Shown here in pieces: positions 31,379 to 43,531 of a stretch of 64,000 nucleotides of DNA. Where the stretch lies: the NCBI GenBank assembly GCA_032821775.1, contig JAVLRN010000007.1:2666001-2730000 (forward strand). Reading direction: 5' to 3'. Position numbers and translations under genes: made by a program. Origin of the DNA: Sanguinoderma infundibulare (Eukaryota; Basidiomycota; Agaricomycetes; Polyporales; Polyporaceae). The notes under the pieces are model-generated. The model did not search any database and was not told where the DNA came from. It saw nothing but the letters and a program-made list of their open reading frames with translations. Each line of letters opens with the position of its first letter. Positions within the stretch are counted from its first letter, which is position 1.

Positions 31379-33400
31379 ATGAAGCCCTCATCTCTGGCGA
31401 TACCTTTCTTGCTTGGCTTGGCCGCTGACTTGGCCGCCGCGGCGCGCTTCAGCATTCTCGGGAGGCCCAGGACTGCTTTCCCATCATCAAGAGCGGAAAT
31501 TGCACGGAGAGCAAGCATCACTGGAAGCACCTCCGTGTCCGATGTTGGAGACGTTGAGTACGTTACAAACATCCAGTTGGGTGGGAAGACATTCAGCGTC
31601 CAGATAGACACCGGGAGGTATGTGTTCGATGCATGGGTGATTAGGAGAGTAGTCAACACGCCGCCGTGTGGCCCGCATAGTTCCGATTTGTGGGTAGTAG
31701 GCACCGTGCCGAACGCTCAAGACACTGGCAAGACTGCCAAGGTGACATACGCGGTCGGTGAAGTGGAAGGTACGCGGTCAGTTCCCTCCACATACGTTGG
31801 CGGCTGACAACCCTGCCCAGGCTCCGTCCTTACCGGAGCATTGGACTTCGCAGGATATACAGTCTCGAATCAGGCTTACAGTACGCACACGTCCTTTCTT
31901 CTCGTGCTCAGCCCCCACCCAAATCGCATGCGTATCCAGTCAGTGTATCCGCGACAACCGACAATCCAGACGGCAGCGGCCTCATCGGCCTTGGACCGAA
32001 TTACGGATCCCAAGTAGCCGCAGCAGTCGGCAGTTCCTCCGGGGACGCCGTCCTCGACAGAATATTCAAGCAAAATACTTCCACCCCGAACTACATCACT
32101 GTGTTATTGGGACGAAACAACGATCCCACCGACTCGCCTACCGGTGACTTCACCGTTGGGGAGATACTTCCTGGCTACGAACGAGTCACGTCACAACCCC
32201 AGCTTCCAGTGTCTGTGCTGTCGAGTTCGAATGACGCGAACCAGCACTGGCAAGTTCTGCTTGACGCAGATGGGATTGTTGGTCCGGCGAACAACAATGT
32301 CATCGATGCGTTCAATGTTGAGACCGGTGTCAGTTCAACAACTAACAAGAAGCAACTAACAGTAAGCGTTAGAGAAGTTTATCTGCCAATGATGCTCACC
32401 TTCGGACATTATAGGTTGTCTTCGACACGGGATTTTCATTACCACAAGTGCCTTCGTACGTCATTCTGACCCCCTCGTCCAGAGTACGATGCTCATGGGC
32501 CAGCGCAGTTCAGTAGCACAGGCGTTCTATCAGGACATTCCTGGTGCAAAGCTTGTGAGCCGCTCTGACCTCAGTGGTAACATCTGGCAGCTGCCATGCA
32601 ACAAGGAGGTCAATGTCACCTTCAAGTTCGGCGGCAAGAGCTTCCCCATCCACCCCCTAGACGCGAACATAGACCTCAATCTTACGGACTCCAGCGGTAA
32701 CCACGTTTGCTTTGGTTCGGTATGTTCTAGTCTCATTTATGTGTGTTCGAATGGAACCGGCATTGACCAGACACACATTTAGTTCCAACCCATAACCGCA
32801 ACGAGTGACACGTACGACATGATCTTCGGGATGGCCTTTCGTACGTTTCCCCTTCCTTTGTCGTGCCGGGCGCAGGGAACCTGACCTAATACCCTATGCA
32901 TACCAGTTCGCAACACATACACCTACATCAACTTCGGCGACTTCGTCGACGGCTCGACGAGCACGACCGCAAGCCCCTACGTCCAGCTCCTCTCCACCAC
33001 GAACGACACCGCCGAGGCACACTCGGACTTCCTCAAGGTCCGCGGCAACTCGCCCTGGACGCCCTCGGCGGACACGTCGCTCAGCCAGCGCATCCACTCG
33101 CACCTCGCACTCTTCATCGGCCTCGCCGTCGGCGCCGGTCTCCTCCTCCTCGGCGCGGTCCTTGCGTGCTGCGGTGTGTGCCGCCGCAAGCGCGGCGGCC
33201 GCGTGGCGTTCTTCCAGGCCGGCCAGACGTACCAGCCACTACACGAGCCCGCGCCCGAGGCGTACAACATGCACGCCGTCGGCGGCCAGGGCGGGTACCC
33301 GTACGCGGCGTACGGGCAGCCTCAGCAGCCTCCTGCATACTACCCGCAGGGTGGGCAGCAGCAGCCGGCGTACTCCAACCCGTGGGACGCGCGGTACTGA
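31379..33400 (+). CDS. Pepsin-like aspartic protease (A1 family) with C-terminal membrane anchor, protease 2
   Basis: Eight exons: 31379-31617, 31681-31769, 31821-31880, 31940-32361, 32415-32455, 32485-32719, 32783-32840, 32907-33400, for 545 aa. It has a signal peptide (MKPSSLAIPFLLGLAADLAAA), first catalytic motif VQIDTGSSDLWV (Asp77), second VVFDTGFSLPQ (Asp274), and GLIGLGPNYGS. Near the C-terminus a strong TM helix (LALFIGLAVGAGLLLLG...) is followed by CCGVCRRKRGG and a Gly/Tyr/Pro/Gln-rich cytosolic tail. The two CC/C residues next to the membrane could be palmitoylated. Same fold and topology as protease 1, with two additional introns in the C-terminal lobe. The acceptor of exon 6 is taken at CAGAG (32484) because only that keeps frame. 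Confidence 0.92.
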
Positions 33401-34578
33401 GCTGCGCTAGCGCTAGCGTACACCCAGCGCAAGACTGGCTCCATTGCGGGGGACGAGAGGCGAAGGTAAAATTTGGGCGTGCCGGGGTTGGAGTGCGAGA
33501 AGGTGCGAGAGAGGTGCCTGAGGAAGGAGGCCCGTCCCGTGGTGCCGCTCGAGGTCGGACGGGTGCCCGTGGTGGAGGTGCAGGTATTTTGGATCTAGCC
33601 GGCGAGCGAGGGCGACGTGCCTGGACATCGCGGCAGGTCTCGGTCAGGCGGTCAAGTCGGAGATGGAGGAGTGCGTCATGTCGCGTCACGACTCGCAGCC
33701 GTGCAACGGGCTCGCGCATCCGCGCAGCGGGAGGAAGGGGGCCCGTGGCGCAAACACGCATTTCGCATTCGGTTAGCGGGATCTGCGCTGGGATCTACGC
33801 GCCGTCGCAGTCCATTAAGTATGCACCTCGAGGCGATCCGACGATCCATCCCGCGACGCGCCGCTGCAGCTTATTAGCGTTTCATTGTGCTGCTTTCCAG
33901 GTGTTACCTGCGTACATACATTTTCACGGACGGACCCACCTACTCTCTGTACTTATTCCCGCACACAACGCACGGACAGGATGTTTTCACTGCGCGCTGC
34001 ATACGACCGCACTGGTGTACTAATCTCTTTCACGCTTATACCTGTCTTCCGATTCTCTTGGATTATTCTGATGCTCAGTGGTTCACGGGATGCAGGGTCC
34101 CTTAGCTGGTACTCGACTGTTTAAAACGCGTGATCGCCCGAAGTGGTTAACATCCGGTCCGGGGTCCGAGTGCCGCCGAATCGCACAAAATCGCTAGCAG
34201 GACGATACCACCGGTATCGTGACGAATGTCGAGAGATCAGCCTCGACGTATGTTGCTATGACCAGCTGATCCCCAGAGCATGTGGAGAAATGGCTGGGAA
34301 TGGTCTAGTTGTCGCTCGTCTTCTGCTAGGAAGACATCCTATTCCGCATGAAAGAAAACACATCCGACCACATCATCACATGAGCGCAACCAGGGAAGAG
34401 AAGAGAGGGAAAACGAAGAGGAATCTTGGTAGCAGCAGAGTATACGGGCATATGATTACATTGGGTCATAGAAGTCATTCAGGGCATTACCGTCGCACAG
34501 AAGCTAGCATCTCCGCTCGCTCTCGTCCTCCCAGTCGCTCGTCCATCCACGGCGGTCCTCGCCTCAACCCACATCCCC
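33401..34578. other. Intergenic between convergent protease 2 and SYLF gene
   Basis: 3' flanks of two convergent genes. The open frames over 33,400-34,000 are GC-rich continuations with no domain. Confidence 0.45.
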
Positions 34579-35870
34579 TTAGTGTCCCTCGGCATCAAAG
34601 ACCGTCCCGCCGTGTCGGATGTCCATGTGGTCCCCAGACGCTGTCGGCACATACGCGTTCTCCGGCAGCCCGCTCTCGTCGATGCCCTCTGCGGCCTCGA
34701 TGACTTCATACAGCCGTGACGCAACCTCGGGCGGGGGCACGCGTCCACTGAGAATGTCCTTGGCTGGAACGGCCGAGCCGTAGAAGTCCTTGTTCGCGTC
34801 CTTGCGCTCGATGAGCACCGTGCCCTCCAATGAGAGCCCAGCGAAGAGTCCTGCCAAGAGGGACGCTTTACGTCAGTACCATCCGTCACTGCGTCGTCAC
34901 CACCACCCGTTTCCTCCAACGTCGTTGCCTGCGCGAGCCAGGTACGCGCGCGCGAACCTCAGCGGTAGCAAAGCGGCAGTGGAGCCAGAAGCAGCGCAAC
35001 TCGGGACAAAGCACGCAAACGCTAACACGGAGGGCGCCCATGACGACCAACACACACACCTTTTGACTTCGAGTACGAGAACATGGGCGCGGGGTGCGCC
35101 AGCGTCGCCTGCACCGCGCCCCCAGTCCCGATCGGGCCCGCGGCCGCGGAGATGTTGCCGCCGATGGTGACGTTTCCCCCGAGCGCGAACGCGCGCACGG
35201 CCTCCTCGCTGTTGAGCACGATGACAAAGTCGGTGATGTCCGCGCCGATCTGGAGGCCCCAGCCGACACCGCCGGTCGCGATGCACGACGGCGCGGACCA
35301 GGAGCCATCGGGGAGGCGCGCGATGACGAGCCCCGAGCCGGCCTTGCCGGAGAAGACGAAGCCGGCCTTGATGACGGAGAAGATCGCGAGGCCTAGGGCA
35401 CGTTTGTTCGTTGACAGCGAAGGGGTGAGGGGGCGAGGGAGGGGGGGAAGGAGGAGATGGGAGATAGAGACAACATTGCGACGGGGAGCGATCGGGTCAG
35501 TGACGCATCGCGAGTATGGATGGGGGACGACGGGAAGGAGAAGAGGGGAGAAGAGGGTGGGGGTTACGTACCGCGTGCGCGTTGGAGGACAGCTTTCGGG
35601 ATAGCGTTGAGGGCGGACTCTGGATGCTCGGGGTCGGCTGTATGCCAGGCGCGTTACTCTTGCGGACGGGAGAGAACGCACCCCAGAAAACAACGTACCG
35701 AGGAAACTCTCGAGGATCTTGGCAGCTTTCTCAGCCTCTCCGGGAAGGGTGAAGCCCTGGACGAAGTGCTGGGACTCGTTAGCAAGCTTGTTCGAGCCCT
35801 CCTTGATGAACGCGGTCGCTTGGATGCCGGCCTTGGCCGCACCCTTGCGAAACTTGTCTAGCATGGACAT
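34579..35870 (-). CDS. SYLF (DUF500/Ysc84-like) domain protein without SH3 domain
   Basis: Four exons on the minus strand: 35870-35699, 35637-35572, 35392-35060, 34850-34579, for 280 aa. The SYLF domain spans most of the protein: AIPKAVLQRARGLAIFSVIKAGF, GLVIARLPDGSWSAPSCIAT, GGVGWGLQIGADITDFVIVL, and GLSLEGTVLIERKDANKDFYG. In yeast Ysc84 and animal SH3YL1 this domain binds phosphoinositides and actin at endocytic sites. Unlike those proteins this one ends soon after the domain (VFDAEGH) with no SH3 module. SH3-less SYLF proteins are known in fungi, so this is not necessarily a truncation. The N-terminal 55 residues look like an amphipathic Lys-rich helix. Confidence 0.88.
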
Positions 35871-38188
35871 TGTGGTATGATTGGTATGGTAAGCAGGCCG
35901 TCAGGGCGGGCAGGATTAGGACGGGTATGGTCTGGATGAGCGGTGGGACTCGGAGCCTGACAGTGAGAATCGCCTGAGGCCACCGCCGTCCGAGCTGCGC
36001 CAAGACCACACAGGCGCCCATTGCACCACAACGCTTGCCAACCACGGATTAGGGTTAAGGTTTGTACGTTCGAATGACACAGACGGTGGACAGAACACGG
36101 CTGGTGGTGGCTGCTAGCCACGACCCCAGGCGCGATGTAAGGCAAAATCGCATATACGGGACGTTTGTACGTGTACAGTACGTACGACAGAAGCGGCCAT
36201 TCTGACAGTCGAGTGACGTCCATTGAGTCTTGACAAGGAGGGAAGTCGAGGATACTTAATTACAAAGGATGATCCTGGTCTAACTTGCAGTGTCAGCAAG
36301 ATCGGAGGCAGGGATCGTGGTCTCGTACGCACCAAGCAGCTATGAGGTCGGGGAAGCCGATGAGAATAGATGGGAGCCGCATGCACTAGTTGACACGAGG
36401 ATGGGACAGTAGCGTTCGATCTTCCAACTTCGCTGCGACTCACTTCTTCCTGCCACGAAGGTGCCACGGCACCAAGGACTGACCGACAACGGTCGTTGTA
36501 GTCCCGGTCACATCTGACTTGGTGCAATAGCGACATATTTTGGTCGCGCTGCGGAGACGTCTTGAAACGTCTACACCTGTCCACCACGCAAGCTGCAGCT
36601 GGTGGAGGATTGTATTATCGAGAGCTTCGAGGCCATCTGTAAGCAAAAGGTTAATGTAATTGTGTACACTACGAACAGTAATCGAGGTGCCTTCCCCAAA
36701 TAAGAGACTGCCGCCAGGGTCCGTGAAGGGGGCCGTATGGATATTGTGCGGGCGACCGGTGGCCCGCAGCGGGACGAGAGATGTAAATCTTGAACCTTGA
36801 AGACTGGGGTGTACCCGTGACCGGTGCATCCGCTACCGACCATACGCAAACGAAAGTTTCGTATCGGCGCCGACACGGAAGCCTGACAGAACATGTCTTG
36901 TCAGAACTCGGTGTGAAGACAGTGTGTATTTTGGAAGACTGGGGCACAAACGTACGGGTTAACCCTGCCCCCCGGTCGGAGGGTACATGGATAGGCGGAC
37001 AATATTGGACGCTGCGCAAGGCTGAGGTCATGGCAGGTGCCGAAGGACGGCCATAGGTCGGGAGGCTAGTGATGATGTGTTCCTGAACAAGTTGCGTAAA
37101 GTGACCACTGGCAACATGAACAGGTGATGTGGATTGGGGAGGCTGGGACAGGCAGAGCTGGTATCTGGCAATCTGTACGCTCGGATTACGCCTTGGCTTC
37201 CGAGGGCACCGGGCGGAGGGCGGAAAGCAGAGTCGGAAGCCGTGTGGCAAGAGGTTGCGTTATAGAGATTGATCCGGGGTATTCCTCGCATTGCATTATG
37301 TTTGCGGATGCGAAGAACCGGTCGGAAGCCTCGACGACATGTTTTGAGTGTCGCATTGAATTTAGAGCGGATTCGCGACCGCTCGGCAGGAGTGGAATTT
37401 TTTCCAAGTCAGTCAAGGCTTGTGAAGAACGGACCACGCTGTGAGAACCGTCTTCGGAGAACCCGAGAAATGGCGCACTAAAGACGAGAACGGGATGGTT
37501 GAGGGACGAGGACCGAGAACTGGGCGTCGACAGCACACTGGGAGGTATCGATAATGCGACAGCGTGAATGAACAGAAGCCAGAGAATGAATTGCACGGCC
37601 GTGTGGGCGGAACGGAGGAGGCAAGCTTGAGGCAGGACATCCGCTTTCCGTTAGCTGGGCGTAGTATACAGTCGACGGGCGATCTGATGGGATCTCGATC
37701 ACGTGTGGGCCTGGTGACCGGATGGGGGAAGAACAGTTTGTGGCCATCCGTGTCCTGTCCGTGTCCCCTGCACGCTGGTCGCCCATCTCCGCTCCGGGGC
37801 GCAGGCCTTTCGGGCTCCAGGCTGCTCATGGCGTCTCCAGAAAGCCCGGGGCGAGCCTGCAATGCCCAATCTCGGCCGACGATAAACATCAGCAGCTTCT
37901 CGTCATGTTGTCATGGGACAGTGTTGCCCAATGCTGCTCCTCCGCGTCCCTTCTGCCGGGCCTTCTTGCATCACCGGGCGGTGGGCCATCTGGCCGGTCA
38001 TGCTCCAGTTTTGCTGTATTTTCGCGCTCGGCTTGCGTCTATATTTTTGCCATCTCGCGCTACCGTTACAGTCCATGTAGATCTTCCCGACCCTTCCTCT
38101 CCCCCATCCAGGTATTTATCCCCCTGCTCTCCCACCCCGTCTCTCCTCAAGTCCCGGTCTCTCGTCTCCTCCCTCCTCGAGCTGCACC
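35871..38188. other. About 2.3 kb without firmly supported gene
   Basis: Between the SYLF gene and the aquaglyceroporin. One minus-strand frame (37,186-37,596) begins like a secreted protein and is listed separately. The last 250 bp before 38189 are pyrimidine-rich, as in promoters of well-expressed fungal genes, with TATTTAT at about 38,113. Confidence 0.4.
37186..37596 (-). CDS. Possible small secreted protein (136 aa), uncertain
   Basis: A single open frame from ATG with a hydrophobic start (MQFILWLLFIHAVALS) that looks like a signal peptide, followed by a Ser/Pro-rich chain with one Cys. No family recognised and no supporting splice structure or TATA box. It may be a chance ORF, or the first exon of a gene I cannot complete. 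Confidence 0.2.
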   Translation of the reverse strand: MQFILWLLFIHAVALSIPPSVLSTPSSRSSSLNHPVLVFSAPFLGFSEDGSHSVVRSSQALTDLEKIPLLPSGRESALNSMRHSKHVVEASDRFFASANIMQCEEYPGSISITQPLATRLPTLLSALRPVPSEAKA

Positions 38189-39758
38189 ATGTCGACTCAC
38201 AAGCGTTCCCTCTCTTCCCCCGACGTCAAAGTCCCCCCTGGCTCTCACATCGAAGACATCGACACCCTCAGCCAGGGCGCCGATTCCCCCACAGGCTACC
38301 ATGATCAGGACTACGCAAAATACCCCAACAACTGGTCCAGGATCCGGTGAGCCAGTCCCTTCCCATGCACCGGTCCCTCCGTGAACTTACGACCTTATCG
38401 TCCTTCCCAGCGAGTATCTTCGGGAGCCCGCCGCTGAGTTCTTCGGCGTCATGATTCTCATCATCTTCGGGAATGGTGTCGACTGTCAGACTCAGCTCTC
38501 CAAAAACACCCAGGTCGCGTCCATGGTGTATGGCGTAAGTACTCGTTTGACGTTACATAGTCCCTTTTTCATCCCGATCGTCCCGCGACGGAACCCTATT
38601 CCCAACTGTGCCCGATCGCGCCTTCTGACTTCACTAACGCCCATCTCCCCAGGATTACCTGTCCCTCAATTTCGGATGGGCCGTTGGGGTCGCCTTGGGG
38701 GTCTGGGTCTCCGCAGGCATCTCTGGAGGACACATCAACCCCGCGGTAACGATCGCAATGGCGACGTTCCGGGACTTCCCCTGGCGCAAGGTCCCTTCGT
38801 ACATCTTCGCCCAGCTCATGGGCGGAATTTGCGGCGCCGGGATCGTATACGCAAACTACATCCATGCCATTGACCTTGTCGAAGGCGGGCGCCACATCCG
38901 CACCGTACCCGGGACGGCCGGACTGTTTTCCACATACGCGGTGCGTTTTCTCCTGCTGTGCTCAGCTGCGGCGCGCTTATCTGAGCGGGATGTTTGCTCC
39001 AGCTCCCCTACATGACGTCGGCCGGGGCTTGGTTCGAACAGGTTTGGCTCGTTCACACACATCGACCTACTCCAGATTTATCTAACTTACTGTATAGTTT
39101 TTCAGCACTGCCATACTCCTCATCGTCGTCTGTGCAATCACCGACAAGAGGAACGCTCCTCCTCACCCAGGCCTCGTTCCCGTCGCCCTGTTCATCACGA
39201 TCCTCGGCATCGGTGCTGCCTTGGGAATGCAGACTGGTACTGTCCCATCCCTCGTTGTATCTCGCAGCATTACTGAAACACTGCGTCTACAGGCTACGCC
39301 ATTAACCCTGCCCGTGACCTGGGTCCTCGTATCTTGACCGCTATGGTCGGCTACGGCGGCGCAGGTAAGCCGTGTCGAGGAACCTCATCGCTTTATTACT
39401 GTTTAACCCTGTTTGGCAGTGTTCACGTTTAGGAACCAGTACTGGTTATGGTGCCCGGTCATCGCTCCCATTGTCGGTGGGCTGGGTACGTCATCTACCT
39501 CCACTACCGTCACGTCACCCTTCACGACTAACCATCGCTTCATAACAGTTGGCACATTCGTATACGATCTCTTTTTCTTCACGGGCTCAGAGTCCATCCT
39601 CAACAAGCCGTGCGTCTTTTTACTCTTACTAGTATGGGGGCCCCTTCCTGACGTACCGCACTTCTTCCAGTAATAAGCTGGTTCGTCAGCTCCAGGAGCG
39701 GGCGAAGAACGCTCAGCCTCAACCTGGATCTTCTGCCGCCGGCTCAGAGATGGTCTAG
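38189..39758 (+). CDS. Aquaglyceroporin (MIP family channel)
   Basis: Nine exons: 38189-38346, 38411-38534, 38653-38940, 39003-39041, 39098-39236, 39293-39364, 39420-39485, 39549-39609, 39671-39758, for 344 aa. Both half-helix motifs are intact: GGHINPAVT (NPA at 123-125) and GYAINPARDLGPR (NPA at 254-256). Asp258 after the second NPAR is the signature of glycerol-conducting members rather than strict aquaporins. Six TM segments are visible, with cytosolic N- and C-terminal extensions of about 55 and 45 residues that are Ser/Pro-rich and could be regulatory. Expected role: glycerol and water flux across the plasma membrane, for osmoadaptation. Confidence 0.94.
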
Positions 39759-41393
39759 TTACTACTTTGCGATTTCACGACTTTCCGCTACAACGATCTC
39801 GACGACTCTCGCCACGACTCTTGATTGCTATCTATCTGTTCCCCGGTACCTGTCCCAAAGCCTCAGATTCGGTTCTCGTCCATAGATAGTTCTCGGAGGA
39901 CCCCTTGCGGGGGACGTCCCGTATGGTCCGTGCATATGTAGTTCGTTTACGTTCTTGCCATCTCCTTATTTTTCCCTTACATACCACCACCCCCCTCATA
40001 CCCGCATATACTTGCACTCGCCTCTCGCGAGCCATCACTCCTCGACCTTTCCTGGAAATACGCTCTTTCTTGTCATATATCGGACACCTCTATAGGGACA
40101 CACACGAAGTCCCACCACCGCTACTCGTACCCCATCCCGTGCCCCTCATCGTCTCTCCGCACGATCCAGCCGGCTGCGCTGCTAATAGCCTACACTAACC
40201 CTAGTCCTTCCTTTAGCTCCGTCTCATCGCACGATCTGTTGTCTCGTTCCGTTCCGCTTCTTGGGTCCTGACACGTTTGTTGTACTCTTTGCGTTTGTGA
40301 TTTACATGACGTCGTTCTTGGGAGTATTGATCTGCGTTTGAATATGGTCAGCATCTCATGCCAAACGGGTGTCGTCGTGAGCCGTGTGGATGCGAACAAG
40401 GTGGTTGCGCGGTGAGTACTTACGAGCATTTGCAGACGGGTTTGGATTATGCGAGGAGGAATTCCAGGTTGTGCGGATGGAGGTGCCGTTCCAGTGGATG
40501 GGTCCCATTTCTGTCCTCCGGAGAAGGCGAGATGTTCGCGTTCGTGCTCCATTGAAGTCGCCAGGATAAACCGATCCGGCGCTATTGCTACTCGTACTAC
40601 CAATCTGTTGATGTCCTTCTGGCAGCGAAGGGCCAGAGACTCGACTAGTGACCGAAAACTTGAGGCGCAAGCCTCTCCAAGCGAGCAGATGCCCGCCTTT
40701 TGGACCTGACACAACTTCGATGTCTAGCTGCAACTGTGGCCTTGGGCGGCCTCCTCTGGTGGTCTCGATGCTTCAGATTCGGGGCTCGCTACTGGAGGCG
40801 ATGGCAGCTGTTTTCTTATCCAAGAAGACTCGGGAGCGAACTCCGTCGAGGATCCTAGAAGGAGTGCCATCCCAAGACCATCTGCGTCTCAGAGTCCCTC
40901 CGGTATTCACGTGCGAGGGAATGGTGAGCTTGTGGGAGATCGGGGAATGGTTAATGAAGGGTGATCATGATGGCACACTAGCGGTCCCGATACTATTGAA
41001 TCGGTGGAGCTGACCGTGACTCTGGTATGAGGCACTGTGTATGGCGCCGCGACCGTTGCTCCTACATGGGCGACGACTGACCGTGAGCTCCCAAATATGG
41101 TGGTAGAAGGCTTTGCGCCATCAGGAGGCCATTCATCGGAACAGCCCGAGGGGCCTAACTATCGTGGGTAGGGGGACTAAAATGAAAAGGGTTCATCAGC
41201 TACCAAGTTTGAACTCTGTGAACGACCGCAGTCCACTTACTAGCATACAGGTCGGTACCCTCGATGTGGCATAACGAAAGTTTTTGCAGGGCAGCGTGCG
41301 TTACTTTCAATACTAGATTGATCACCGTCGACTCCATATTATGCACCTATCTATGTCGTCAATATGGCCATCCACAACACGTATGGAGGCGAG
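39759..41393. other. About 1.6 kb without recognised gene
   Basis: Downstream of the aquaglyceroporin. A minus-strand frame of 174 codons near 40,190-40,714 has no domain, no signal peptide and no splice partners I can support. Confidence 0.4.
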
Positions 41394-41687
41394 TCATGTA
41401 AGGCTCAGCTTCACAAGACGGCGGATAGCCATGATCATCAACGAATCAAGGCTGCCGCCGACTTCACCGAACCGTATGCTGGTACACATCAGAACGCCCT
41501 GGCGGGCGACCGCCATTACGAGACGGATAACCTCAGGGCGCGAGCTGAGTCGGACCGCGTTGAGGTGCAACTCTTCTACCGACGAGTACCGGAGTCGAGT
41601 GAGTGTCAGCCTGTGGAACGAGAGCTTCGCCCGGCGACTAGCGGCGGCGTCCGCTTGTTCGATTCCCCCGCCACGTAGATTCGGCAT
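41394..41687 (-). pseudogene. Probable F-box/LRR gene fragment (C-terminal part)
   Basis: A 97-codon open stretch reads SSVEELHLNAVRLSSR and CTSIRFGEVGGSLDSLM, in the style of the LRR-like middle of agaricomycete F-box proteins. There is no start codon context or continuation. It lies immediately outside the duplicated DUF6533 block, on the same strand as the F-box N-terminal relic at 43.8-44.2 kb, and in the order expected if one F-box gene had been split. Recognition is by style, not by a diagnostic motif. Confidence 0.35.
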
Positions 41688-41804
41688 GTTCGAAAGGAAC
41701 GCAATGGGAAAAGCTTCTACGAGATACGACTACAGCGGACCAGCACAGGGCCCGACCCGAGACCAGCCCTCCAACGAAGTTCAAGTCCATCCCGACCACG
41801 TCAC

Positions 41805-43468
41805 TCATACAATCTCAGTATCAGTCAATGAACTAGGATTCAAAGTGACTGATCCCTCCTCCTCAATCCCTTCGAATCCCATCTCTGTACCATTAGACGC
41901 GAACTCCAGATCGGACCCGATGATTTGGATCCCAGACAGATCGCCTTCATGCGTTGTTCCGCTATCGGTTTCGTGAAGATCGAGCAAGAAGCGGGATATG
42001 AGAACCGTCGTGAGGCTGGATTGCATGCCACGCCATGGTAAGCACTGCAGATATGAGGAATTGTTAGGCACTCACGGTTCTGAAAGCTTGGGCACGAAGG
42101 ACGCGTTGAGCACTGGGCTGTGTAAAAACGAGGCCTGACTCCTGTGGTGAGCATGCGATGGAACCACAAATTACGAGAATCGCTCACCGGGAGAAACGTG
42201 AATACGATATGAAGTGTATTGAGTACCAGCATTATCCTGTGATCCGTCAGTGTGCGCTGTGCGCGTACGGGAATATTCCTAACACGCACATAAAGTACTG
42301 AATGCCTATCGCTTCTGTTAGCAGGCGAGATGTATCAAGTTTCTGGAATGCTTACCATTCCTGAACAAAACGCCTGTCAGGAAGGACACAGATCGTTCCC
42401 TCCGAGCATGGTAAGTCGCCTTCCATGTCACCATGATTACAACCACGTCAGCAATAATTTGACCTCCGCGGACGATCCCGGTATCTGTGGGTTATAGCCC
42501 ATCAGCAGCATCGACTTGCGACTAAGCGCAAGAGTACTAGCCGCTGACTCTGAGTCAGTACTATCATTCGCCGAAAGGTGGCAATGTCACTCACATGAGA
42601 CCCAGGGATGACGGTGTCGTCGACCCTCCCCTGGTACCTAGGACTGCATTACGGGTGAAGGGCACGTGGTAGAAGTCTGCCTGTCCAATTCATAATTAAG
42701 CCACAAGGGAAAAAGAGTACGAGTGCACGACGACGGACATAGTAGTCGAAAGGAAGCGGAAGGATGGCCCAGAAGAACGTGAATGCACTCAAACTCCGAT
42801 TTCTTCGACTCAATGCGTACACGCGCAAGGCCGAAAAGACTAGCCACATTGGATGGGAGGATGGAAGTCAGGTCTCGTATTATGTATGGGAAAGGAAAAC
42901 GAACCTGCCCAAGGAACGTACTGCAAGTATCTTGTCCCGATGTCCACATAGTACTGTGTCCGGCAACTGACTGGATGTCTGCGCTAGGCTCAAGGCTGAA
43001 TGCGATATCGACTTACTCCTACCATCAGCGATCAGCCTGGAGACACCACAGTTAATAGCCTTGTAACTTACTGAGTATGGTAACGATTGGCACCGCATAT
43101 ATGCGAAACCGAGGACAATGTAGTAAAGGATAGCGAGGTACCGGTTGATGAAGAAAAAAGTGGACGCCGCGGTCATCTTGCGTTTCCAAAACAGACGCGC
43201 CTCTCGTCCGACGGTCAAAAGATAATCATAGGCAATCAAGGCTATCGGACTTGAGTACTGTCGAAGGGCGATGCCAACGTGGATACATGTACATACCTAC
43301 GCCGCACACAGTCAGAAGGTTTCCTATAAACCTTGTAGGGCCAGAAATGAATGAGCCGACACATCACACCTACGTGGCAAGAACTTACTTGGAGTCTTCG
43401 GTTGCAATGGTCGTTGCAACTTGAATCTTCGAAGGAGTAGTCGAATACAAGAGAGACTGAAAAGGCAT
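41805..43468 (-). CDS. DUF6533-type multi-pass membrane protein, copy C
   Basis: Near-identical to copy A. The ATG at 43468 opens MPFQSLLYSTTPSKIQ... with donor GTAAGT at 43388; the 27-nt second exon and the core ALIAYDYLLTVGREARLFWKRK follow. Then come VFSALRVYALSRRN, GGQIIADVVVIMVTW and FMIMLVLNTLHIVFTF. The last exon reads TVLISRFLLDLHETDSG...GIEEEGSVTLNPSSL and stops at 41805-41807, so the C-terminal tail is intact, unlike copy A. The protein is predicted to span the membrane about seven times with a cytosolic acidic tail. Function of the family is unknown. Some exon borders in the middle are not fixed. Confidence 0.75.
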
Positions 43469-43524
43469 GGAAATCGGTCGTGACTCGATACCGGTCCTTC
43501 CTCTGGGGTGTCACCCACGGCTTC

Positions 43525-43531
43525 TATATAT
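43525..43531 (-). promoter_or_regulatory. TATA box of DUF6533 copy C
   Basis: TATATAG on the minus strand, 57 bp upstream of the ATG at 43468, matching copy A in sequence and spacing. Confidence 0.5.

Noticed and set aside
32896..34023. A 375-codon plus-strand frame across the end of aspartic protease 2
   Set aside because: It overlaps the verified last exon in another frame, is Arg/Pro/His-rich and has no domain.
34120..34200. GC-rich stretch with tRNA-like pieces (GTGGTTAAC, GGTCCGAG)
   Set aside because: It cannot be folded into a cloverleaf with an acceptor stem and has no B box.
40190..40714. 174-codon minus-strand frame with a few cysteines
   Set aside because: No recognisable domain, signal peptide or splice context; overlapping open frames exist on both strands.
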